Assembly: GCF_003268475.1 (NCBI RefSeq)
Contig: NZ_MCIF01000002.1
Coordinates: forward strand, 1,009,261 to 1,073,260
From: Thermogemmatispora tikiterensis
GTDB taxonomy: Bacteria > Chloroflexota > Ktedonobacteria > Ktedonobacterales > Ktedonobacteraceae
DNA length: 64,000 bases
Direction of reading: 5' to 3'
Shown here: piece after piece, positions 33,349-43,176 of the stretch
Layout of the letters: each line of letters opens with the position of its first letter
How positions within the stretch are numbered: position 1 is the stretch's first letter
The notes under the pieces: generated by a model
Told to the model about the DNA's origin: nothing
Database searches by the model: none
What the model saw: the letters and a program-made list of their open reading frames with translations, nothing else
Position numbers and translations under genes: made by a program

Positions 33349-33937
33349 CTGCCAGGAGAGAGGGTCTTCCTTTTAGCAGCGGGTCGCTCGCTTCCTCTAC
33401 CATCCCTCGCTTCGATGCGGGTAGTAGCTGGGGGTGTGTGCCTTCGGCAGCTCCTCTAGTTAGGGGATCTTTTGTATCTGGCTTGCTTGCTCGCCTACCT
33501 CCTCGACAACTATTCCCGTCGAGCGCCTATCCTCAGCGGCGACTTCGCTCGCAAGCCGTTGATCTTGCTGGCAGCCGTCAGCACCTTCCTGAGCATCGAT
33601 TGCGGCGCTTGCGTGGTAGTCCTCAATGTGGTATCACTTTCCTATGACACGGCTTGACAGTCTGCCCATAGTAAGTCTCAATCATCGTCGACGACCAAGA
33701 GCGCCTTGTTCGCCCATTGCCTTCAGGTTAGATAATCACAGCTTTTCCTTCTCTGCATGCCAGTGTTTGATAGGTCACCCCCCTCTTCGGGCCAGGCTGC
33801 CCCTGCTCCTACGCCTATCGAAGGTGAAATTGCCTTCACCTGCCCGATGGCAGACACGACTGCTGCTGGCCGCCTTTTTGTCCACTGTTCATTAGTATGA
33901 AGATGATGTTTCTCTTGAACACGTACTGGAGCGAGCA
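33349..33937. other. 589-nt region without a convincing gene
   Basis: Short open frames here have no ribosome-binding site and no recognisable product. A small hairpin, AGGTGAA/TTCACCT at 33822-33841, lies about 100 nt before the S9 peptidase gene. The region probably holds the promoter of that gene, but no consensus pair stands out. Confidence 0.4.
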
Positions 33938-36148
33938 ATGTTAGAAGAGCAAGATGAAAACAAAACGGAGCCGCGCCTGGTGCCAGCGCAGGTCACCGCC
34001 TCCTCCGAAGCTTCCAATCAGGCAGAGCCAGATCAGGAGAAAGCCAGTAGCACGGTCATGCAACCGGAGGTCTCAGACACAGCAACCGTCCAGGGCCAGA
34101 GAGCTGTGTCCGTCGAGGCTGCTGCTGCTGGAGCCCCAGTTTCAGCTGCAGTTCCAGCACCTATCAGACTGACCTCTGTGACGGTAGAGGAGCTGCTAGA
34201 TCTGCAGATTGCTTCGGACCCCCAGCTTTCGCCCGATCGCTCTCTGATTGCTTTCACCCTCCAGCGGAACGATCGTAGTACTCAGAGTAGTAAAAGCGCC
34301 ATCTGGCTGGTTCCGAGCCGCAAAGAAGCCGCCGGTGGTGCGCGCCAGTTAACCCTTGGCGACTATCAGGATTTTGCACCGCGCTGGTCGCCACAAGGTG
34401 ACTACCTGGCCTTCTTGAGCACCCGCCACGGCGGCCAGCCCCAGCTCTTTCTACTCTCGCTTCATGGAGGGGAGGCACGCCAGTTAACCCACCTGCCCAA
34501 CGGAGTCAGCGAGTATAGCTGGCGTCCCGATGGTCAGGCCCTGCTTGTGCATAGTCCCTGGAAACCAGCTGATGATCAGCAGACCGGCCCGGGGGAGGAG
34601 GAGCCAGCACTTGTCTACACACGGCTCGACGAGCACTGGGACGGGATAGGGCACTGGCATGGGCGCCGGGTGCAGCTCTGGCTCGTTCCCCTGGAGGGAG
34701 AAGTGGTACGCCTGACCGCTGAGCCGGTGCACCTGGTGCAGTCATGTTGGTCACCCGATGGTAGCGAAATCGCTTTCTGTGCCAATCGCCGCCCACAGCC
34801 CGACCTCAGTACCAGCATGGCCCTCTGGGTCCTGACGCTGGCCACAGGACAGCTCCGGCGTCTGACTCCCGAGGAAGGGCTGGCCCAGATGCCTTCCTGG
34901 TCGCCCGACGGTCGCTATCTTGCCTACTATTACGCCCCCGATCAGACCGAGACCTGCAATATCATCCCCTGGATCGTAGCTGCCGACGGTAGCGAGGCGC
35001 CGCGCCCCGTCTTTCCGGAGCAGGCCGACTACACGTGCCAGGTCACCATTACTGATGAACTACGTCCCACCAACGAGTGGCTCACCCGCCCGCAGTGGTA
35101 TCCCGACAGCCGACAGCTCCTGGTGACAATCCACGAGCGTGGCCAAGCTCACCTCTACCGTGCCGATCACGAGACGCAGCAGCTAACGCCTTTGACCAGT
35201 GGCCCCGGGCGCTACCTGAGTCCTCATCTGGCAGGTGATGGGTCGCTGATCGCTGTCGTGCGGGCTGACTGGTTCACACCAGGCGATATCTGGTCCTTAC
35301 GAGGCGATGGTACGCAGCTGCAGCGTCTGACAGGCGTCAATGAGCGCTTTCTGCGCAGCCATCAGCTGATTCGCCCGCGACGCCTGACCTGGCAGGCCAC
35401 TGATGGACTGACGATCGAGGGCTGGCTCTATCTGCCGCCGCTAGCCGCTGGTCAGCGGGCCCCGCTGATTCTGGCCGTCCACGGTGGTCCAAGCTGCGCC
35501 TGGGGCGACGCCTACGTCCACGAGTTCCAGGTACTGGCTGGCCAGGGCTTCGCCGTTTTGGCCGCCAATCCACGTGGCAGCGACGGGTATGGCGAGGCTT
35601 TTCGCCGTCGCATCCTCAACGATTGGGGCGGTGAGGATCTGGGCGATCTGCTGGCTGGTCTGGATTACGTGATCAGCACCGCTCCTATCGATGAGAAGCG
35701 CCTGGGCATCACTGGCCTGAGCTACGGTGGCTATATGACAGCCTGGGCCATTACTCAGACGACGCGCTTTAAGGCCGCGGTCAGCCGCAATCCGGTGACC
35801 TACTTACCGCTCTGCCGTTTGCTCTCGGATCAAGCCCTCTGGTTCGACCTGGCGATGGGCGGCGCTGGAGAGGAGCGCCTCCTTGAACGCTCACCATTGG
35901 CTTTCATAGACCGCATCACGACACCTCTGCTGCTCCTGCACGCCGGCGATGACCTGCGCTGTCCCTTCAGCGAATCGCTGCAGCTGTTTACCGCCTTGCG
36001 CAAACGTCGCCAGATTGTCGAGCTGGTGCGCTATCCGGGAACCAGCCATACGATGGATTGGCCAACGGTTGGCACACCAGCTCAGCGCTGTGATCGACTG
36101 CGCCGTACGTTGGAGTGGTTTCAGCGCTTTCTGCTGCAGGAAGGATAG
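33938..36148 (+). CDS. S9 family serine peptidase (acylaminoacyl-peptidase/DPP type)
   Basis: A 736-aa cytoplasmic peptidase that would trim short peptides. The first 75 residues are a low-complexity Glu/Ala/Pro-rich tail. Residues about 85-470 form a beta-propeller built of PD40/WD40-like repeats (SPQGDYLAFLS, SPDGSEIAFCA, SPDGRYLAYYY). The C-terminal alpha/beta-hydrolase domain holds the triad: Ser595 in GLSYGGY, Asp672 in GDDLRCPF and His704 in TSHTMDW. HGGPSCAWGD forms the oxyanion region. No signal peptide. The start is ATG 33938 with GGAG 8 nt upstream. The length fits S9C enzymes apart from the long N-terminal tail. Confidence 0.88.
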   Translation: MLEEQDENKTEPRLVPAQVTASSEASNQAEPDQEKASSTVMQPEVSDTATVQGQRAVSVEAAAAGAPVSAAVPAPIRLTSVTVEELLDLQIASDPQLSPDRSLIAFTLQRNDRSTQSSKSAIWLVPSRKEAAGGARQLTLGDYQDFAPRWSPQGDYLAFLSTRHGGQPQLFLLSLHGGEARQLTHLPNGVSEYSWRPDGQALLVHSPWKPADDQQTGPGEEEPALVYTRLDEHWDGIGHWHGRRVQLWLVPLEGEVVRLTAEPVHLVQSCWSPDGSEIAFCANRRPQPDLSTSMALWVLTLATGQLRRLTPEEGLAQMPSWSPDGRYLAYYYAPDQTETCNIIPWIVAADGSEAPRPVFPEQADYTCQVTITDELRPTNEWLTRPQWYPDSRQLLVTIHERGQAHLYRADHETQQLTPLTSGPGRYLSPHLAGDGSLIAVVRADWFTPGDIWSLRGDGTQLQRLTGVNERFLRSHQLIRPRRLTWQATDGLTIEGWLYLPPLAAGQRAPLILAVHGGPSCAWGDAYVHEFQVLAGQGFAVLAANPRGSDGYGEAFRRRILNDWGGEDLGDLLAGLDYVISTAPIDEKRLGITGLSYGGYMTAWAITQTTRFKAAVSRNPVTYLPLCRLLSDQALWFDLAMGGAGEERLLERSPLAFIDRITTPLLLLHAGDDLRCPFSESLQLFTALRKRRQIVELVRYPGTSHTMDWPTVGTPAQRCDRLRRTLEWFQRFLLQEG

Positions 36149-36215
36149 ATTGCAGATCATTAATGCTTTCAGGGAGACAAAGACCCGGTCTTTCTCAGAG
36201 AAGGTCCGGCGGTAC

Positions 36216-36306
36216 GAGGGGGAGCCAGGCCTTCCTTCCCCCTCGCCCGCCTGCAGATCTGTCCAGTAGCATTGCTGGACGAGCGCCGCCTGAGGGCATC
36301 AGGCGG
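36216..36306. terminator. Pair of hairpins between convergent genes
   Basis: CGAGGGG (36216-36222) with CCCCTCG (36239-36245), then CCGCCTGA (36286-36293) with TCAGGCGG (36299-36306) and a 5-nt loop. They lie after the S9 peptidase stop and just before the end of the leftward membrane protein gene. Neither has a clear T tract. Confidence 0.4.
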
Positions 36307-36307
36307 G

Positions 36308-36709
36308 CTAACGACCCGGCAAGAAGATAAGGACCATACAGACAAGAGCTGCGAGAGCCAGGAGCAGGCAATAGATCCCCCCCAGCAGACGCGAGAGAGT
36401 CTGAGAACTTGGGCTCCAGCTCAGGCTCCGCCAGGCCGTGGCGCCAGTCACGAGAATAATGCCTAGCAGGAGAAGAAAGGCCAGCACACGGCCCTCGACG
36501 TTCTCAACGGTACTGCCGGTCAGCAGAACCAGCGGCGTCGCGACCGCCGAGAAAAGGAGAATAGCCGCGACTATATCGAGGGCCGCCATACCCAGAAAGC
36601 CGGCCTCATCGAAACGATAGTAGCGCAAGCGCGCTGTGGCCCTGACAAGGGTCACTAATGCAGCAATATATACAAGCAGGCTGAGCAGGATGAACAGAAA
36701 GATAGACAT
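36308..36709 (-). CDS. Small integral membrane protein, unknown function
   Basis: A 133-aa protein with four predicted helices (about 2-22, 38-62, 72-88 and 108-130). It begins MSIFLFILLSLLVYIAALVTLVRATARLRYYRFDE, with no family recognised. The start at ATG 36707-36709 (GAGAGGT upstream) is chosen because the upstream extension to 36973 has no membrane or domain character. It is divergent from the first APC permease gene. Confidence 0.6.
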   Translation of the reverse strand: MSIFLFILLSLLVYIAALVTLVRATARLRYYRFDEAGFLGMAALDIVAAILLFSAVATPLVLLTGSTVENVEGRVLAFLLLLGIILVTGATAWRSLSWSPSSQTLSRLLGGIYCLLLALAALVCMVLIFLPGR

Positions 36710-37020
36710 ACCTCTCGTTAGAACAGAAACTTCCTTGGCGGATTGCTCTTCATAAGTGCTTCCGTGCCCTATGAAACTGAAACTAAGTTCACTAGAGTAG
36801 ACGCGTGAGCAACGCTCTGGGTTTCTAGTGGCCCCCTTTTTCTCTAGATACTTGCTGGCTGGTAGCCCAGCAATGCCGCTGTGATCTCTAGAGCCACGGC
36901 TGCCCACAGGCCAGGATTTGCCCGCCGAGTAACGAGGAGCCTCCTGGCTTCCTGTAGTTCTAAACTTTACCATCCCTATGCAATCTATCTTGAGTGAATG
37001 GGATAAGATACCCTAAAGCA

Positions 37021-37048
37021 TTGACATTTTGGTATATAAAGGTAGACT
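37021..37048 (+). promoter_or_regulatory. Promoter upstream of the first APC permease
   Basis: TTGACA (37021-37026), a 16-nt spacer and TAGACT (37043-37048) lie about 70 nt before ATG 37116, within an AT-rich stretch. Confidence 0.55.
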
Positions 37049-37115
37049 TCTATTAAAAGCTCTGCTTTAGTCTCTCCCTGCCAGGAGGCAACGACAAAAG
37101 AAAGGAAGGGACCTT

Positions 37116-38624
37116 ATGGAAGTGGAAAGTTCTGCTGCCCAGCTAGCAACACACCCACCATCAGGAAGTGCACTACCTTCCGAGCACTACGTGGAACGGG
37201 TGATGCCTCCTGTCCTCAGCAAGTTGGACATGACGGCTATCTTTTTTGCAGCCATCTTCTACTTAACGAACAGTGCCACAGCGGCTGCTGCTGGCGCAGT
37301 TTCCTTCCTCTACTGGCTGATCTGCGGAGTCGTCTTCTTTCTCCCCTGCGTCCTGAGTACGGCGCAGCTGGGCCTGTTGTTTCCCCACGAGGGCGCTCTC
37401 TACAACTGGACCTATCGTACTCTGGGAACCTTCTGGGGTTTCTTTGCTGCCTTCTGCGCCTGGCTCCCAGGCATTCTAGCCCTCGTCAGCGGCTTCGGCA
37501 CAGCCATCACTTATCTCCAAGGTTTGCACGATGGTTGGCTGACCGCCCCCTGGCAACAGGGAGTGGTGCTAGCCATTCTCATTCTTCTGGGCACTGTCCT
37601 GACCGTGCAGCCACTGCGGGTGTTACAGGGAGTGCTGAATGTTACAGTAGGCTTGCTTCTGCTGGCAGTGCTCCTGATCACTGTGGCAACTTTCGCCTGG
37701 CTCCTCACCGGTCACGCCCCAGCCACCAGTTTCAGTCATCTGGACGACTGGCAACCAGGACCAGCCAACTTTGTGCTCTTCGGCTTTCTCATCCAATCTT
37801 ACCTGGGCACTGAGGTCCCTCTGGCGATGGCCAGTGAAATCCGCCCCGAGCAGCGCAGGCAAGTGATTCGCTCCCATCTGCGCTGGGGCAGCCTGCTTGT
37901 TGTTGCCAGCTACCTTGTGACCACCTTTGCAGTGCTTGTGGTTCGCGGCCCGCAGGGAGCCTCTGATCCTGTTGTCTTCATTAGCCTGGTTGATCAGGCA
38001 CTGGGACGAATCGCAGGCAATGTGACGGCAGTCTGCCTGCTCTGTTTCTTCGTAATCGCCCCGTTGATTTACAATTACACCTTTGCGCGCTTGTTGCTGG
38101 TTGCAGCCATCGATGGGCATCTGCCGACAAGTCTGGCCAAGCTGAATCGCGCACGCGCTCCGGCCAACGCCATTTACTTCCAGTCGGCAGTGGCTCTGGT
38201 TTTTACTGCCCTCAGCTATTTCGCCCTTCCCTACCTTTTCCCCATTGGTCAGCCTGCCGACTTGTCAACGATCATCTTCACGGTCTCCCTGGCCGCGCTC
38301 ACCCTGGTCTGGCTCACCTCGATCCCTTTTCTCTTTATCGACGTACTTGTGGCCGCGCGGCGTCAGCCAGCGCTCTTCCAGAAGTATCGCATTCTTCCTT
38401 ATCCCCTCTTCTGGCTCCTTGCTCTGTTGGGTACTCTCTCCTGCCTCTTGGCTATCGTGGATACCTTGCTCAATTCCTGGATTCCCGATCTGTTGACCCC
38501 TACCGCCTGGTGGCTGGCAGTCGGCGGTACAACGCTCGCCTGTCTTACGCTAGGATTGCTAGGCAGCATGGTGGCGCGAGGAGAGGCAAGCTGGGAGCGC
38601 TGGCGAGGGCAGGCTGGCTTGTGA
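37116..38624 (+). CDS. APC-superfamily amino acid permease
   Basis: A 502-aa protein with about 12 membrane helices. The TM1 region (LSKLDMTAIFFAAIFYLTNSATAAAAG) and the segment QLGLLFPHEGALYNWTYRTLGTFWGFFAAFCAWLPG fit the APC fold. It starts at ATG 37116 with AAAGGAAGGG upstream. A second, distinct APC permease follows after 137 nt on the same strand. No catabolic enzyme is adjacent, so the substrate stays open. Confidence 0.8.
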   Translation: MEVESSAAQLATHPPSGSALPSEHYVERVMPPVLSKLDMTAIFFAAIFYLTNSATAAAAGAVSFLYWLICGVVFFLPCVLSTAQLGLLFPHEGALYNWTYRTLGTFWGFFAAFCAWLPGILALVSGFGTAITYLQGLHDGWLTAPWQQGVVLAILILLGTVLTVQPLRVLQGVLNVTVGLLLLAVLLITVATFAWLLTGHAPATSFSHLDDWQPGPANFVLFGFLIQSYLGTEVPLAMASEIRPEQRRQVIRSHLRWGSLLVVASYLVTTFAVLVVRGPQGASDPVVFISLVDQALGRIAGNVTAVCLLCFFVIAPLIYNYTFARLLLVAAIDGHLPTSLAKLNRARAPANAIYFQSAVALVFTALSYFALPYLFPIGQPADLSTIIFTVSLAALTLVWLTSIPFLFIDVLVAARRQPALFQKYRILPYPLFWLLALLGTLSCLLAIVDTLLNSWIPDLLTPTAWWLAVGGTTLACLTLGLLGSMVARGEASWERWRGQAGL

Positions 38625-38761
38625 CCTTTGCAGGTCAGCCGCTCACCCCAGGGAAGCAGACGCCCATGAGCAGCCCGCAGCTTGTCTCGCCTGCTTCCCT
38701 TGACGATGCATCCAGGTTCGGCTGATGATACTGGACAAGATCAATCTGAAGGAGGCTTGCT

Positions 38762-40324
38762 ATGTTAGAGCCGCAACCACTGGTGTTGAGTGAGGCAGCC
38801 CAGAAAGAAAAGCGCAAGCTGCGCAAGGAGCTGTCGCTCTTCTTCATGGTTTGCTTCACCTTGACAGCGATGATCAATATCGATACGCTGGGGGCTGTCT
38901 CTTCCCAGGGAGGCCAGGTTTTCCCCTGGTTGCTGATTACAGCTCTTACGTTTCTGATTCCGTATGGCCTGCTGACGGCAGAGCTGGGTAGCACGTTCCC
39001 GGAGGAGGGTGGCATCTACGTCTGGTGCAAGCTGGCCGGCGGGCGCTTCTTTGCGGCCATCGCTTCGATCTTCTATTGGGTGTCTAATCCACTCTGGGTC
39101 GGCGGGACTCTGGCTGTGACCACTATCGCCGCTTTGAAGACGTTCTGGTTCGGGAACAGCGATTTGCTCTTCGGTGGGAGTAAAGTTAGCGATGCAATCG
39201 TTGAGATATTGATCGCTCTGATCTTTATCTGGTTCACGACCTGGAGTGCAATCGTCTCTCTGCGCATCGGCAAGTGGTTCTCGACGATCGGGATTATTTT
39301 GAAGCTCTCCCTGCTGGGGCTGTTTGTGATTCTGGCTTTGGCTTTCTTCTTCGGAGGCAAGGCGAGCGGCGCTCACTTGAGCTGGGGAGACCTGCTACCG
39401 ACAACAAATCTGGGGCTCATTTTCAGCAGCATTATTCCAGTGCTGGTCTTCAATTGGGCCGGCTTTGAGCTGCAGAACGGAGCCGGCGAGGAGATGTTTG
39501 AGCCTCAGCGCGATGTCCCTCGTTCACTGCTACGCGCCGGTGTGATCGGAGTGTTGGCCTATGCGATCCCAATTCTGGTGATTCTGCTGGCGCTGCCGAA
39601 AAATCAGCTCTCCAACGTCGGGGGCTTCCTCGATGCCTACCAGGCAGTGGCGAGCGTTCTGCCCACTCCAGTGGCGACGGCTCTCGGCTGGTTGATCGCC
39701 CTGGCTCTGATTCTGACTTTGGCCAGCGCCGGCGGTACCTGGCTGATGGGGGCCGATCGCACTTATGCGGTGACGGCTCTCGACGGGGCCGCTCCGCTGA
39801 TCCTGGGACGCTTCAGCGCTCGCTTCGGTACCCCACTGGCCACGAACTTGCTTTCGGGTACGGTGGCAACAGTGGCAATGGTGGCAGCGATTCTGGTGAC
39901 GGCTTTCGGCTCCGGCGAGCTATCAACGCTGTTCTCACTGGTACTGGGCTTCACAATTTCGACAACGGCTCTCTCCTATGCGTTCATCTTCATCTCCTAC
40001 CTTATCTTGCGTTACAAGTATCCAGAGGTGGAGCGCCCTTATCGGGTGCCCGGGGGCATGGTTGGTCCCTGGATCGTAACTCTGCTGGCTCTAGCGTCAG
40101 TGCTGGTGACAGCCTATTTTACGTTGGTCCCTACGGACGAAACGGTCAGCGGCTACCAGATCAGTCGCTTGACCTATGAGTTGACTCAGCTGCTGCCGAT
40201 CGCGATTGTCTTGGTGGTGGCTGTGGTCTTCTATCTGTGGGGCCGCTTTGAGCAGCAGCGCTCGACCCTTGGAAGTGTCTCCGGCGAACTAGTGACCGAC
40301 GAGGCCGCCTCCAGCACCAACTAA
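38762..40324 (+). CDS. APC-superfamily amino acid permease
   Basis: A 520-aa protein with about 12 helices. It is closer to the classical APC pattern than its upstream neighbour: LTAMINIDTLGAVSSQGGQVFPW in TM1, LGSTFPEEGGIYVWCKLAGGRFFAAIASIFYW, and FNWAGFELQNGAGEEMFEPQRDVPRSL in the middle, which resembles glutamate/GABA-type or other APC antiporters. AAGGAGG lies 7 nt before ATG 38762. It may be co-transcribed with the upstream permease. The substrate is unknown. Confidence 0.82.
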   Translation: MLEPQPLVLSEAAQKEKRKLRKELSLFFMVCFTLTAMINIDTLGAVSSQGGQVFPWLLITALTFLIPYGLLTAELGSTFPEEGGIYVWCKLAGGRFFAAIASIFYWVSNPLWVGGTLAVTTIAALKTFWFGNSDLLFGGSKVSDAIVEILIALIFIWFTTWSAIVSLRIGKWFSTIGIILKLSLLGLFVILALAFFFGGKASGAHLSWGDLLPTTNLGLIFSSIIPVLVFNWAGFELQNGAGEEMFEPQRDVPRSLLRAGVIGVLAYAIPILVILLALPKNQLSNVGGFLDAYQAVASVLPTPVATALGWLIALALILTLASAGGTWLMGADRTYAVTALDGAAPLILGRFSARFGTPLATNLLSGTVATVAMVAAILVTAFGSGELSTLFSLVLGFTISTTALSYAFIFISYLILRYKYPEVERPYRVPGGMVGPWIVTLLALASVLVTAYFTLVPTDETVSGYQISRLTYELTQLLPIAIVLVVAVVFYLWGRFEQQRSTLGSVSGELVTDEAASSTN

Positions 40325-40357
40325 TAGCTAACGCGGCAGAGGACAGGCTCTGACCTC

Positions 40358-40375
40358 GCTTTGTCAGGAAGAGGA
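40358..40375. repeat. 18-bp direct repeat, left copy
   Basis: GCTTTGTCAGGAAGAGGA, identical to 43177-43194. The two copies bracket about 2.8 kb holding three unrecognised leftward genes. Confidence 0.6.
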
Positions 40376-40446
40376 GAGAGGAGCGATCGCCAGCAGCCGC
40401 CATGTCCGTGGCAGGCTACTCCCTGGCCGCTCCCCTCTCTTTTGAG
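40374..40446 (+). terminator. Terminator-like hairpin after the second APC permease
   Basis: GAGAGAGGAGCG (40374-40385) pairs with CGCTCCCCTCTC (40428-40439) with one mismatch, and TCTTTTG follows. It lies between convergent genes. It overlaps the end of the direct repeat. Confidence 0.5.
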
Positions 40447-40496
40447 AGTGACAGCCCTGCACCTGCACCGGCTGGCCGAGGAGATAGGGCCGGCTT

Positions 40497-41402
40497 TTAG
40501 GGGGCATCTGGCAGAGGTTCTACGCCTTCGAACGCCCAGTGTAACCAAAGCGTGCTTTCTGTACCCCAGCCAAAAAGGTGGGCGTGTCCTTCTTCTGGAC
40601 TGCCCCAGATCACCCCTTCGCTGCTCAAGAAGCCCCCAAGCGACAGATGGACTCCATCCCAGTCGCGCGCCACGGCTCGCCAGTCCGGCTCAATGAAGGT
40701 TTCTTCTGCGTCAGCAGTGCCAGAGCCAGAAGGAAACTCAGGCCGGGCTGATGCGGCTCTGTGAGCCGTGAGCAGCCTCCGCCAGCGCCAGAATGTGCCT
40801 GGTAGCCTGAAGGAAAGGCCTGGCCGTCTCCCTGGCAACCTTGTTCCTCTGCCCTGCCTGGCGGCCTGTGGAGAGGCAAGCAGGGGGAGAAGCTCAACCA
40901 GCACCGGCCTGCTGCCGTGGTCCGCGTGAAGCTGCCTGGCCCCAGGCAGAGAGGAGAGCGCCGGATAGGCCCGACAGAGATCATGCCAGTCCTGTGGCCC
41001 GTGAATCTCATACACCCGCGCCGAGGGCGCGACGAAAAGGCGCCAGCGCCTGAAGGGAGGGTCCAGGAAAGGAGGCTCCGATCTCAGGCGCAGGTAATGC
41101 AGCCAGTTACTGCTTGATTCACTCAAGCTGGTGGAGGTCCACAACGCCTGACGCGGTTTGGTGATCCCAGCCCCCCAGGGCCGCAAGTCGGGGACAAAAG
41201 CAGCCGCCTGGGGAGGCTGGCCTGTGACAGAAACCCATTCCTGGTGCTGACGATCAAGATCGCTAAACCAGTTAGCGGCTCCGGGAGCCGCCAGCAGGTG
41301 CGGCGCGAACGGCCTGAGGGCAGGACCAGCGCTGAGCAGTACCTCGACTTGCTGCGGATAGCTGACGGCGTAAGGAGTCAGCTCCGCCCCCCAACGGGCC
41401 AT
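40497..41402 (-). CDS. Unrecognised 301-aa protein
   Basis: No family recognised. The protein is rich in Pro, Arg and Trp. The C-terminal part (WDGVHLSLGGFLSSEGVIWG and LFGWGTESTLWLHWAFEG) is aromatic and looks like a folded beta domain. No signal peptide or membrane helix. ATG 41400-41402 lies 19 nt after the stop of the upstream gene but has no good ribosome-binding site. The frame is open a little further upstream (SSERFSQL), so the start may be an alternative codon or depend on coupling. It forms a likely two-gene operon with the next entry. Confidence 0.55.
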   Translation of the reverse strand: MARWGAELTPYAVSYPQQVEVLLSAGPALRPFAPHLLAAPGAANWFSDLDRQHQEWVSVTGQPPQAAAFVPDLRPWGAGITKPRQALWTSTSLSESSSNWLHYLRLRSEPPFLDPPFRRWRLFVAPSARVYEIHGPQDWHDLCRAYPALSSLPGARQLHADHGSRPVLVELLPLLASPQAARQGRGTRLPGRRPGLSFRLPGTFWRWRRLLTAHRAASARPEFPSGSGTADAEETFIEPDWRAVARDWDGVHLSLGGFLSSEGVIWGSPEEGHAHLFGWGTESTLWLHWAFEGVEPLPDAP

Positions 41403-41421
41403 GAGCTGAGAGAAGCGCTCG

Positions 41422-42111
41422 CTAGAAGACAGAGGTTTGTTCCTGGGCGGCTACCTTCACCATCAGGGGGAGACGCCCAGCTTCAAGGCCGTTCAACCTG
41501 GCTACCACAAAATGTAATCCTTCAGCTTCAAAGATAGGTTGCACGGCTTCCCGTATGACAGCCCTGCCAGGCGGATAGGTCGTCACATGTTGGCCAAAAA
41601 AGCTCAAAGGGCGCATTTGCAAGCTCCTGGGAGCGGAACGCAGGACAGAGCGGGCCGGCGTAGCCTGGTCATACGGCCCGCTAATTTCAAACGACAGCTC
41701 GGGATTCCCCTCTCCACAGACAACACAGTAGATGATAAAGGGAATGAGCTGCGGAAGACGGGCCACCACTACACCGTTCCCGAGGGACAGGAGCAGGCTT
41801 GCCTGCGGCTGCAGCAGGCCCGGCCAGAACGGCTCGTCCTGGACAGTATCTCTGATCGATCGCCCATCACTGACAGTCACTGAGACCCTTTTTTCAATTC
41901 TTCGGATATGCCAGGAGGGTTGATTTTGAGGAGACTGCGGGATCTCTTGCTCTCCAATCGGAATGTCCTCCAGGATATCATCGCTCCAGGAGCGAGCCTG
42001 CTCTCCCCCAAATCTGGAACGCAACTCTTCTATCAGTTGATCGAACCCAGGGGGACGCCTTGGAGAGAGCAGCAGCAGTGCTTGAATCCAGGGCATCATG
42101 TGAAGGAACAT
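41422..42111 (-). CDS. Unrecognised 229-aa protein
   Basis: No family recognised. The start at ATG 42109-42111 is favoured by AAGGAGAG upstream; the open frame continues to 42204. The N-terminus (MFLHMMPWIQALLLLSPRR) is mildly hydrophobic but not a typical signal peptide. Residues 80-170 (HIRRIEKRVSVTVSDGRSI, LIPFIIYCVVCGEGNPELSFEISG) suggest a beta-rich domain. It is the first gene of a leftward pair with the preceding entry. The 243-nt gap 42112-42354 beyond its start holds nothing recognisable. Confidence 0.55.
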   Translation of the reverse strand: MFLHMMPWIQALLLLSPRRPPGFDQLIEELRSRFGGEQARSWSDDILEDIPIGEQEIPQSPQNQPSWHIRRIEKRVSVTVSDGRSIRDTVQDEPFWPGLLQPQASLLLSLGNGVVVARLPQLIPFIIYCVVCGEGNPELSFEISGPYDQATPARSVLRSAPRSLQMRPLSFFGQHVTTYPPGRAVIREAVQPIFEAEGLHFVVARLNGLEAGRLPLMVKVAAQEQTSVF

Positions 42112-42354
42112 GGTAATTTCTCTCCTTCTCGCTTGCAATGAGCAGATTGCTCTCGGCCATTTTACTGGAGAGTGTCGGTCAACCTCTCTCAAGAGCGCTG
42201 TCACTCACTCCCTGTCTTTCCCCTGAGAGGAGGAAGGTTGCAGGAGGATCTCACTTTCCTCCTGGGGATATGTTGCCTTCTCCCTCCCTTCCGCCCCAAC
42301 TATCGGCAGAGTAGGAGGCAAAAGCCCCCACCACATCTAGCTGCCCCTTCGTGA

Positions 42355-42819
42355 TTAAGGCTGGAAGGACCAGACATCAGCCTCTTGGAATAACACCGGC
42401 CCTGCAGCAAGCCACTCTGCAGCTCCAGTGATGTACATCTCCCAGAAAGAGCCAGAGGCTCCCGCGTAACACGCCGTTTCACCTGCTGTAAAAGCAATGC
42501 CTAGCGTATCGGTTCCATCAATCAGATTGCCGTTAATATAAAGATCACCCATCTCACTAACTTCGGCATAGAGAGGATCAGCAGAAGCCAGACCCACTCC
42601 ATAGCCACAGATAAACTGATCCCCATAGAATACATAGTCAATTTCAGCTTCAACAGTGAGGGTAAAGTTGACTGCGGGATGCACCCCCCGACTCTTCCCC
42701 AGAATCGGAATTCTTCTAGTCTGCCTCACTATGCGATGTGGTCTGCGGAGTACGCTGGTCAGATCATACCTTTTTATGCCTGTCTGCGTCATGCCGACCT
42801 GAACACGGCCTTTGGCCAA
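42355..42819 (-). CDS. Possible 5'-truncated or frameshifted beta-rich protein, unknown
   Basis: The frame to 42355 encodes about 154 aa from a TTG at 42819 without a ribosome-binding site. The middle and end (VNFTLTVEAEIDYVFYGDQFICGYGVGLAS, EMGDLYINGNLIDGTD, ETACYAGASGSFWEMYITG) read as a real beta-rich domain. The frame stays open further 5' (to about 42890) without a good start. In a different frame, near 42929, ATG begins the hydrophobic MAILVILFF followed by a 6-T tract, so a slipped homopolymer may have separated a signal peptide from this domain. Low-confidence gene. Confidence 0.4.
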   Translation of the reverse strand: MAKGRVQVGMTQTGIKRYDLTSVLRRPHRIVRQTRRIPILGKSRGVHPAVNFTLTVEAEIDYVFYGDQFICGYGVGLASADPLYAEVSEMGDLYINGNLIDGTDTLGIAFTAGETACYAGASGSFWEMYITGAAEWLAAGPVLFQEADVWSFQP

Positions 42820-43176
42820 ATCGGTGGTGGTAGCACTCGATGCGGTGGGACTCCAAGTTTCTTTGGCAGCAAATACTTCTTTGAATTCAAAAGAAAATTA
42901 AAAAAACAAAATTACCAAGATAGCCATGATCGAATTAAAACTATCAATACTGACCTCATGGTACTATCCCTTTCTTTCTGAATACAGACAGTCAACTGTC
43001 AGATTGGATCTAATCATATTAGATGAAACCATGAGATATTGACAGAATCAAGGTCCTACAGAGCACTTGCTCAGAAGAAACGACAGATATAGCTCTATAA
43101 GTCAACTCTGCCCTCCGCGCGGATGAGCTGAGATATCATACAGCGGCTCGCCTCTCTAAGGAGGAGGCCCAACCCT

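Noticed and set aside
33472..33657. 61-codon hydrophobic frame before the S9 peptidase gene
   Set aside because: No ribosome-binding site, no recognised pattern; could be chance.
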